Origin: Tepidisphaeraceae bacterium
GTDB lineage: Bacteria; Planctomycetota; Phycisphaerae; Tepidisphaerales; Tepidisphaeraceae
Assembly (NCBI GenBank): GCA_025450555.1
Contig: JANWHF010000142.1
Location: 1-6,598 of the forward strand
Length of the DNA: 6,598 bases
Direction: 5' to 3'
This document shows positions 1 through 4,727 of this stretch, one piece after another. The position numbers and the translations under genes are program-made. The notes below the pieces were generated by a model. The model was given only the letters and a program-made list of their open reading frames with translations. It was not told the DNA's origin and made no database searches. Every line of letters begins with the position of its first letter. Within the stretch, counting starts at the first letter, position 1.

Positions 1-1
1 G

Positions 2-520
2 CGATTTGTCGGCGAGCCGCAGCGCATTGTTGACGGGATCGTGCGCGGCGGAACAATTCGACAGCCGAACTTGTCCATGAAGGGTCGATCGGTCCAGAGC
101 GTGCTCCATCAAGTGGAACGCTGGCACCGGGAGTTGAATGTCGCAACGGATACAGGATTGCTCACCTGGCCGCCCAGCGGCATTCGCGGATACGAACAGG
201 TGGAAGGGAATGAAGGCTCCCAAAGAATTGTCCGCGTGGAGGAATTGATCACCTCCACCGAATTACAGGCCGAAGGTCGCGCAATGCACCACTGCGTCGC
301 CAGCTATGCCCGCACCTGTGCGCGCGGAGCGTCGGCGATTTTCTCGCTCAGGATTGAATCAGGAGCCGGCTTCGATCGTCGAGTGACGATCGAAGTCGAT
401 GTGCGCGCTAAGCGCATCGTTCAGGTGCGCGGCCGCTTCAATGCGCTGCCTCAGTTGATCGATGAAGGCTATTTGCGTAACTGGGCGACAGTTGCGGGGT
501 TGAGCACCAGTTTTTGCTAG
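2..520 (+). CDS. PcfJ-like protein, C-terminal part (5' end outside window)
   Basis: The reading frame is open from the first complete codon at position 2 to a TAG at 518-520, so the true start lies upstream. A GTG at 41 is in frame, but the translation before it (FVGEPQRIVDGIV) runs on smoothly, so I treat the gene as partial. The visible C-terminal part matches the pattern of the PcfJ-like family: an E-L-x-x-E-G-R-A-M-H-H-C-V-x-S-Y block (about nt 260-310), a small-residue stretch leading to FSLR, a T-I-E-V strand, then I-V-Q-V-R-G-R-F-N (about nt 417-443) and a closing W-A-x-x-x-G-L. PcfJ was named from a conjugative enterococcal plasmid; homologues occur on plasmids, phages and chromosomes, and their biochemical role is not settled. 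No mobile-element gene is visible beside it. It is followed by a large hairpin that may terminate it. The family call is by eye from motif pattern. Confidence 0.72.
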   Translation, partial: RFVGEPQRIVDGIVRGGTIRQPNLSMKGRSVQSVLHQVERWHRELNVATDTGLLTWPPSGIRGYEQVEGNEGSQRIVRVEELITSTELQAEGRAMHHCVASYARTCARGASAIFSLRIESGAGFDRRVTIEVDVRAKRIVQVRGRFNALPQLIDEGYLRNWATVAGLSTSFC

Positions 521-613
521 CGGCTACGCTGGCAGAAGGGACTGCCTGGACAACGATAACTACGCGCCGTTCTCGGATTTGCTGGCCGTTGCTCCCGCGA
601 ATGGAGCAAATTC

Positions 614-687
614 AAAAGAGCCGCGCACCAAGTAAGCGGAGTAACGCCAGACGGCGCCAATCCGCTTACTTCGTGCGCGGCTCTTTT
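614..687 (+). terminator. 27-bp imperfect hairpin, possible (bidirectional) terminator built from a repeat pair
   Basis: The left arm (614-640) and right arm (661-687) are reverse complements over 27 positions with a single C:C mismatch (629/672), separated by a 20-nt loop. The left arm begins AAAAGAGCCGCGCAC and the right arm ends GTGCGCGGCTCTTTT, so the structure has a GC-rich core and a short T-run on either strand. It lies 93 nt after the stop codon of the PcfJ-like gene and about 110 nt before the next gene. It could act as an intrinsic terminator, but the T-run is only four bases and is itself paired, and the arms are clearly copies of a repeat unit, so the terminator role is an inference. 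Confidence 0.45.
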
Positions 688-743
688 CGATATCTGCGGA
701 TTGGCGCCGACTTGCGCTAATCCGCACTTCGTGCGCGGCTCTT
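614..743. repeat. Cluster of three ~35-nt intergenic palindromic repeat units
   Basis: One unit, read as GGCGCCAATCCGC followed by TTACTTCGTGCGCGG and CTCTTTT, occurs at 653-687. A second copy lies in reverse orientation at 614-648, diverged at its head end. A third direct copy at about 713-743 has a 2-nt deletion (TCCGCACTTCG instead of TCCGCTTACTTCG). Between the second and third copies, 696-708 (GCGGATTGGCGCC) is an exact 13-nt inverted copy of the unit head at 653-665, and 696-707 also pairs with 714-725 with one mismatch. The region can therefore fold in several competing ways. This looks like a REP/MITE-like non-coding repeat family; with one locus in hand, its copy number in the genome is unknown. 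No convincing gene fits between 521 and 794. Confidence 0.75.
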
Positions 744-756
744 TCCATGTGCATGT

Positions 757-785
757 TTGAATCCAACTCAACCGTCCGCTAGTCT
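757..785 (+). promoter_or_regulatory. Weak sigma-70-like promoter candidate for the dehydrogenase gene
   Basis: TTGAAT at 757-762 and TAGTCT at 780-785 are separated by 17 nt. The -35 box matches four of six consensus positions and the -10 box three of six. Transcription would begin about 3-5 nt before the ATG at 795, giving a nearly leaderless mRNA, which agrees with the lack of any Shine-Dalgarno sequence there. Box matches this weak can occur by chance. Confidence 0.35.
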
Positions 786-794
786 TGCGGGCCT

Positions 795-1862
795 ATGAAA
801 ATTGCGGTGATGCCCGGCGACGGGGTTGGAAAAGAAGTGGTGCCGGAAGGGTTGAAGGTGCTCAAGGAAGCGGGCCGAAAGTTCGGCTTCAGCTACTCGA
901 CCACCGACTATCCCTTCGGCGGTGAATACTACCTTGAAAAGAAGATCACGCTGCCGGACTCGGCGCTGAAAGAACTCGCAGCGCACGATGCAATCCTGTT
1001 TGGCGCGGTCGGCGTCGATCCGCGCGGGTCGGCTCAAATTCCCCAAGGAATCCTTGAAACCGAAATCCTGCTGAAGATGCGCTTCGAGCTGGATCAGTAC
1101 ATCAATCTCCGGCCGACTAAGCTGCTGCCCGGCGTGCCGACGCCGCTGAAAAACGCGACGGCGCGCGATATCGACATGATCATCGTCCGCGAGAACACCG
1201 AGGGGCTTTATTGCCAGAACGGCGGCTTCCTTTACAAGAACACGCCTCACGAAGTGGCCAATCAGATTGAAGTCACCACCCGGCATGGCGTCGAGCGCTG
1301 CATTCGCTTTGCCTTTGAACATGCCCGGCAAATGGGGCGCAAGAAGGTGACGCTGGTGGCCAAGACGAACGTGCTTCGCTACGCCCACAATCTCTGGCTT
1401 CGCGCATTCGAAGAAGTCAAATTGGAATACAAAGACCTCGCCACCGATTATCACCATGTGGATGCCTGCACCATGTATATGGTGACCAAGCCGCAGGTGT
1501 ATGACGTGATTGTCACCACCAACATGTTCGGCGACATCATCACCGACCTGGGCGCGGCGATTCAGGGCGGCATGGGCATGGCGGCCAGCGGAAACATCAA
1601 CCCGACCAAGAAAACCGCCAGCATGTTTGAGCCGGTGCATGGCAGCGCGCCGGATATCGCCGGCAAAGGCTATGCGAATCCGATCGCGACGTTTCTATCG
1701 GTTGCAATGATGCTGGATTTCCTGGGCCAGCGTGCGGCGGCAACCTCGATTCAGCAGGCCTGCCAGAAGGTTGTTGCCGATGCGAAAAACCACACGCGTG
1801 ATTTGGGTGGCACCGCCAGCACAAGCCAGGTTGGTGATGCAGTCGTAGCGGCGATGGGTTAG
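795..1862 (+). CDS. leuB: 3-isopropylmalate dehydrogenase-type beta-decarboxylating dehydrogenase
   Basis: This 355-residue protein spans the full family length and belongs to the isocitrate/isopropylmalate dehydrogenase superfamily. As an isopropylmalate dehydrogenase it would oxidise and decarboxylate (2R,3S)-3-isopropylmalate with NAD+ in cytoplasmic leucine synthesis. The start MKIAVMPGDGVGKEV is the usual N-terminus. Substrate and metal residues can be placed by family alignment: R96, R106, R132, Y139, K190 and the Asp residues D223, D247 and D251. The nucleotide-binding loop EPVHGSAPDIAGKGYANP (279-296) has Asp-Ile (287-288) where NADP-dependent isocitrate dehydrogenases carry Lys-Tyr, which favours NAD. 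Two leucines (L92, L93) sit where isopropylmalate enzymes hold the isopropyl group. The segment RENTEGLY (132-139) instead resembles isocitrate/tartrate enzymes, though actinobacterial-type LeuB proteins have a similar RE-x-TEG motif. There is no Shine-Dalgarno sequence before the ATG. No leuA, leuC or leuD is nearby. The family is near certain, the exact substrate less so. Confidence 0.82.
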   Translation: MKIAVMPGDGVGKEVVPEGLKVLKEAGRKFGFSYSTTDYPFGGEYYLEKKITLPDSALKELAAHDAILFGAVGVDPRGSAQIPQGILETEILLKMRFELDQYINLRPTKLLPGVPTPLKNATARDIDMIIVRENTEGLYCQNGGFLYKNTPHEVANQIEVTTRHGVERCIRFAFEHARQMGRKKVTLVAKTNVLRYAHNLWLRAFEEVKLEYKDLATDYHHVDACTMYMVTKPQVYDVIVTTNMFGDIITDLGAAIQGGMGMAASGNINPTKKTASMFEPVHGSAPDIAGKGYANPIATFLSVAMMLDFLGQRAAATSIQQACQKVVADAKNHTRDLGGTASTSQVGDAVVAAMG

Positions 1863-1888
1863 ATCATGCGCCTATGATCGAATGAGCT

Positions 1889-2383
1889 ATGCCGATCTCT
1901 GAATATCTTCGCAATCTCAGGCAGAAGATCGGCAACCAGTGCGTGATGATGCCGGCCGTGTCGGCAATTATTTTAGATGACCGGCGGCGGGTGCTGCTTC
2001 ATCGCTCGCGCGACGATGGGCGGTGGTATGTGATTGGCGGCGCGCCGGAGCCGGGCGAGCCTTTGGCTAAAGCGGCGGTGCGGGAAGCGCGCGAAGAGAC
2101 GGGACTGATCGTCCGCCCGAATCGACTTGTAGGCGTTTACGTCGATCCCATCGTCACGTATGGCAACGGCGATCAAGTACTTTACAGCGCGACGACATTT
2201 GCGTGCGACATCGTCGGCGGAACTTTGCACGTGGCGGATGATGAATCGCTCGAGGTGAAGTTTTTTGAGACGGATCATCTGCCCGATCTGCTTCCGACGC
2301 ATCGCCTGCGGATCGAGCATACGTTGAGTGAAAATCAGAGCGGCTATTTTGAGTGGAACGAAGCATGGCTGAAAAACTTGTGA
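1889..2383 (+). CDS. Nudix hydrolase
   Basis: The 164-residue protein has a complete, canonical Nudix box at residues 51-73 (G-x5-E-x7-R-E-A-R-E-E-T-G-L), including the metal-binding glutamates E66, E69 and E70. Nudix enzymes hydrolyse a pyrophosphate bond in nucleoside diphosphates linked to another moiety (ADP-ribose, NADH, dNTPs and others) using Mg2+. The substrate cannot be read here. The preceding strand (AIILDDRRRVLLHRSRDDG, 26-44) and the later YGNGDQVLYSATTFAC (91-106) and DDESLEVKFFE (117-127) fit a short, single-domain Nudix protein. The start ATG lies 26 nt after the dehydrogenase stop, with no Shine-Dalgarno sequence but a small 6-bp inverted repeat in the gap (1862-1867/1874-1879). 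Its 3' end overlaps the thioredoxin reductase gene by 19 nt. The close packing suggests co-transcription with both neighbours. Confidence 0.92.
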   Translation: MPISEYLRNLRQKIGNQCVMMPAVSAIILDDRRRVLLHRSRDDGRWYVIGGAPEPGEPLAKAAVREAREETGLIVRPNRLVGVYVDPIVTYGNGDQVLYSATTFACDIVGGTLHVADDESLEVKFFETDHLPDLLPTHRLRIEHTLSENQSGYFEWNEAWLKNL

Positions 2384-3363
2384 TCATCGGTTCGGGGCCG
2401 GCCGGCTGGACGTGCGCCATTTATGCCGCGCGCGCGAATCTCAATCCGGTCGTGTATGAAGGCGCCATCAGCGAGGACAATCGCCTGCTCGGCACGCTCC
2501 CGCTTGGACAGCTCAACCTCACGACTGAAGTGGAAAACTTTCCTGGATTTCCCGAAGGAATCATGGGGCCGGACCTGATGATCCGCATGCGCCAGCAGGC
2601 GGAGCGCTTCGGCACGCGAATCATGACGGAGGACATCGAGTCGGTGGATGTGACGCGAAGGCCTTTTGTCCTTAAGGATACGGCCGGCACGACCATTGAA
2701 TCCCATGCACTGGTCATCGCCACGGGGGCAAGCGCCAACTATCTCGGACTGGATTCGGAATCAAAATATAAGAACTTTGGTGTGTCGGCCTGCGCTGTTT
2801 GTGATGGCGCTCTTCCGCGATTTCGTAACAAGCCGCTCATTGTAGTCGGCGGCGGCGACTCAGCCTGCGAAGAAGGTTCCTACCTGACCAAATTCGCCAG
2901 CGTCGTCCATCTGGTTCATCGCCGGGACACTCTGAACCGCGCATCGCCCATCATGGCCAGGCGATTGCTGGATAATCCGAAGGTGAAGCCGCATTGGAAT
3001 TCGGCGGTGGAAGAAGTTCTTGGCGAAACGGTCCAGGCTCATGGCGGTGCAGTGCTCTCCATGAATGGCGTGCGCGTCCGAAATCTTACGACCAACGAAA
3101 CCAAGACCATCGAAGCCGCCGGGATGTTTGTCGCGATTGGCCACACGCCCAACACCAGGTTCCTGGGCCGGCAGGTGGAAACCGATTCCAAGGGATTCCT
3201 TGTATTGAAGGATCCGCATCGCACGACCACCAGCGTCGAAGGAGTCTTCGCAGCGGGCGACGTGGCCGATCCGATTTACCGCCAGGCAATCACTGCCGCC
3301 GGCATGGGCTGCAAAGCGGCTCTCGATGCCGAGCGCTGGTTGGCGGCAAAGGGGGTGCATTGA
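2365..3363 (+). CDS. trxB: Thioredoxin reductase (NADPH, FAD-dependent)
   Basis: The 332-residue flavoprotein would pass electrons from NADPH through FAD and a redox cysteine pair to thioredoxin in the cytoplasm. Visible elements in order are the FAD-binding GSGPAG (9-14); a TTEVENFPGFPEGIMGP segment (53-69); the redox-active CAVC (C143, C146) in SACAVCDGA; the NADPH-binding VVGGGDSACEEG (160-171); HRRD (185-188); and the C-terminal FAD motif GVFAAGDVADP (293-303). Length is typical of the low-molecular-weight class. I chose the ATG at 2365 because MAEKLVIIGSGPAG is the usual N-terminus; an in-frame GTG at 2353 would add four residues. The start lies inside the Nudix gene, so translation may be coupled. 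Two oddities are seen. The arginine motif reads HRRDTLNR, one residue longer than the usual HRRDxxR, and the usual GGQL reads LGQL (47-50). No thioredoxin gene is in the window. Confidence 0.93.
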   Translation: MAEKLVIIGSGPAGWTCAIYAARANLNPVVYEGAISEDNRLLGTLPLGQLNLTTEVENFPGFPEGIMGPDLMIRMRQQAERFGTRIMTEDIESVDVTRRPFVLKDTAGTTIESHALVIATGASANYLGLDSESKYKNFGVSACAVCDGALPRFRNKPLIVVGGGDSACEEGSYLTKFASVVHLVHRRDTLNRASPIMARRLLDNPKVKPHWNSAVEEVLGETVQAHGGAVLSMNGVRVRNLTTNETKTIEAAGMFVAIGHTPNTRFLGRQVETDSKGFLVLKDPHRTTTSVEGVFAAGDVADPIYRQAITAAGMGCKAALDAERWLAAKGVH

Positions 3364-3442
3364 TCGCCCCGACTGCGCATCGGCGCACGCGTCAAAAAGT
3401 TTTTTCCGACATTTCTTCACTTGGCGCGCTGATTTCCTAGAA

Positions 3443-3461
3443 TCTCATGCCTCGCATGAGA
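3443..3461 (+). promoter_or_regulatory. Palindrome over both start codons of the response-regulator gene
   Basis: TCTCATGC (3443-3450) and GCATGAGA (3454-3461) are perfect reverse complements around a CTC loop. One more A-T pair (3442/3462) makes a 9-bp stem. The ATG at 3447 and the in-frame ATG at 3456 both lie in the arms. In mRNA this could limit access to the start; as DNA it could be a protein-binding site. No Shine-Dalgarno sequence precedes it. Function is inferred only from position and symmetry. Confidence 0.35.
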
Positions 3462-4124
3462 TACAAACCGCGCATTTTGATTGCCGAAGATGATCCGATG
3501 AGCCAGGACATGCTCCTGCGGCGGCTGACGTCGCGCGGGTTTCGCGTGTCGGCCGTTTCCGATGGCCCAGCATGCATTCGATCGATTGAAATCCAGCCGC
3601 CCGATCTGCTGCTTCTGGATATCCAGATGCCGGGCATGAGCGGGCTGGATGTGCTCAAAGAAATTCGCAAGCATTTTCCGCAGGACACACTGCCAATCAT
3701 CCTGGTGACGGCGTTGGGTGAGACGGAGGACGTAATCAAAGGGCTCGACAGCGGCGCCAATGATTACATCATCAAACCCGTGAATCTTCCGGTGCTGCTC
3801 GCGCGGATGAACGTGAGCCTCAAGAGCAAATTCGGCATCGGCCTGCTGATGGAAGCCGAGCGGCAGCGCGTGCTGGTCGAAACGCTGAAGGAAGCCTGCC
3901 ATCAGCTGGCCCAGCCGATGACGGCGGTGATGGTCACGCTCGAAGGGCTCATCCGCCATCCTCCCGACACGATGGAAGATGTGCAACGCGATCTGGCTGA
4001 TGTGTTGCGCTGGGCCGGCGAAGTTGGCGACGTGATCCACCGCATGCAGAAGGTCGGCACGCATCGGCCGGTTTCCTATATCGAGCGACTGGAAATGTTC
4101 GACGTCGAAGAGCCGACGCATTGA
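3447..4124 (+). CDS. Response regulator: receiver domain plus DHp/HisKA-like segment, no ATPase domain
   Basis: The 225-residue protein begins with a complete CheY-like receiver domain (about residues 8-125). It has the acidic pocket E14-D15-D16, phosphoacceptor D58 in LLLLDIQMPGMSG, T88, and K110 in the YIIKPVN motif. The remainder (about 130-225) is not a DNA-binding output domain. A helix rich in charged residues leads to ACHQLAQPMTAVMVTLEGL (150-168), which resembles the H-box of histidine kinases (H-x-L-x-Q-P-L-T-A), with H152 as the candidate phosphoacceptor. A second helix (about 176-203) and a short tail follow, and the gene stops there with no N, G1 or G2 boxes of an ATPase domain. 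It may accept or relay phosphate, or only dimerise through this segment. No partner kinase is in the window. The start is at 3447 or 3456; both ATGs lie within a palindrome. The next gene begins 13 nt downstream. Confidence 0.88.
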   Translation: MPRMRYKPRILIAEDDPMSQDMLLRRLTSRGFRVSAVSDGPACIRSIEIQPPDLLLLDIQMPGMSGLDVLKEIRKHFPQDTLPIILVTALGETEDVIKGLDSGANDYIIKPVNLPVLLARMNVSLKSKFGIGLLMEAERQRVLVETLKEACHQLAQPMTAVMVTLEGLIRHPPDTMEDVQRDLADVLRWAGEVGDVIHRMQKVGTHRPVSYIERLEMFDVEEPTH

Positions 4125-4137
4125 TGCATGGAGTCCC

Positions 4138-4518
4138 ATGCCAATCAGGACCAAGCGATGGAATGATCCGATCGAGCCTGATGATGGTTTTCGGTTGCTG
4201 ATTACGCGCTATCGTCCCCGCGGCGTGAGTAAACAAAACGAAACGTGGAATGAATGGCGCCCTGAACTTGGCCCCCCGCGCCAATTGCACGCGGCTGTTT
4301 ACACCCAAACCTCCTCGCCCGTTCCCTGGGAACAATATCGCCGCCATTATCTTCAGGAGCAGAAGAAGAACGCTCAGTTAATCGCGTCACTCGGCCAGCG
4401 CGTCGCGGCGGGCGAAACGATCACACTGCTGTGCTCCTCCGCGTGTGTTCGCGAGTCGCGCTGCCATCGATCCATTCTTAGGGAATTGATTGAAAAGGCA
4501 GTGGACGAGGGAAGTTGA
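4138..4518 (+). CDS. DUF488 family protein
   Basis: The 126-residue protein has the DUF488 pattern. Near the N-terminus are a basic I-R-T-K-R-W motif and DDGFRLLITRYRPRGVSK (15-32), followed by a W-N-E-W-R-P-E-L-G segment (37-45) and a W-x-x-Y-R-x-x-Y helix (64-71). A conserved C-terminal cysteine/histidine cluster reads LLCSSACVRESRCHRSILREL (C99, C103, C109, H110). The length is normal for the family. DUF488 has no established biochemical function; the cysteines and basic residues suggest a small-ligand or nucleic-acid role, but that is speculation. It starts 13 nt after the response-regulator stop, with a GGAG at 4130-4133 four bases before the ATG, so co-transcription with the regulator is likely. 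No signal peptide or membrane segment is visible. Confidence 0.85.
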   Translation: MPIRTKRWNDPIEPDDGFRLLITRYRPRGVSKQNETWNEWRPELGPPRQLHAAVYTQTSSPVPWEQYRRHYLQEQKKNAQLIASLGQRVAAGETITLLCSSACVRESRCHRSILRELIEKAVDEGS

Positions 4519-4610
4519 TCTAAATTGCTGAGAGCCCATTTTTCGGCGAAGCCCGCAGGAGTCGCGCAAGCAAATCGCCGCAAACCCCTTCCACGGCCTT
4601 AGTTAAATCC

Positions 4611-4639
4611 GCGACAAATCCATCTCGATCTGGTATACT
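4611..4639 (+). promoter_or_regulatory. Sigma-70-type promoter with extended -10
   Basis: GCGACA (4611-4616) and TATACT (4634-4639) are separated by exactly 17 nt. A TG at 4631-4632 precedes the -10 box by one base, forming an extended -10. The -35 box matches four of six and the -10 box five of six consensus positions. Transcription would begin near 4646, giving a leader of about 80 nt before the exported-protein gene. The 93 nt between the DUF488 stop and this promoter hold no feature I can support. Confidence 0.65.
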
Positions 4640-4661
4640 TCTACCTGCTGAAGGTGTGGGG

Positions 4662-4674
4662 CCCGCCCAGCGGG
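4662..4674 (+). other. Small GC hairpin in the 5' leader of the exported-protein gene
   Basis: CCCGC (4662-4666) and GCGGG (4670-4674) form a perfect 5-bp GC stem with a CCA loop. Further pairing (4661 with 4677) needs a bulge. It lies between the predicted transcription start and the ribosome binding site. It may stabilise or modulate the leader; no T-run follows, so it is not a terminator, and it matches no riboswitch I recognise. Confidence 0.35.
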
Positions 4675-4718
4675 GGCTTGCCAGATTCCATCTTCGTTGA
4701 AGCCAGTTGAACGCCTGC

Positions 4719-4725
4719 GGAGGAG
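4719..4725 (+). promoter_or_regulatory. Ribosome binding site fixing the start at 4728
   Basis: GGAGGAG ends two bases before the ATG at 4728, and its GGAGG core ends four bases before it. This is the only strong Shine-Dalgarno sequence in the window. It supports 4728 as the start and hence the predicted signal peptide. Confidence 0.75.
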
Positions 4726-4727
4726 AA

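Noticed and set aside
514..771. Short open frames on both strands in the gap after the PcfJ-like gene
   Set aside because: They are translations of the palindromic repeat units (recurring R-A-x-H/S-x-V/K type peptides), with no ribosome binding site and no family resemblance.
768..1640. A 290-codon open frame on the minus strand opposite the dehydrogenase gene
   Set aside because: It lies antisense to a clear full-length enzyme, its translation has no recognisable domain, and GC-rich codon bias commonly keeps the opposite frame open.
1862..1879. GATCAT/ATGATC inverted repeat between the dehydrogenase and Nudix genes
   Set aside because: A 6-bp stem with a 6-nt loop and AT-rich ends is expected by chance and has no T-run.
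3374..3405. Possible terminator after the thioredoxin reductase gene: TGCGC/GCGCA stem (3374-3378/3383-3387) and a T-run at 3400-3405
   Set aside because: The stem is only 5 bp, the T-run starts 12 nt after it, and five A residues separate them. This is too weak to annotate as an intrinsic terminator.
3417..4154. A 245-codon open frame on the minus strand across the response-regulator gene
   Set aside because: The plus-strand frame has an intact receiver domain. The minus frame is rich in His, Arg and Gln with no domain pattern, as expected for an antisense shadow.
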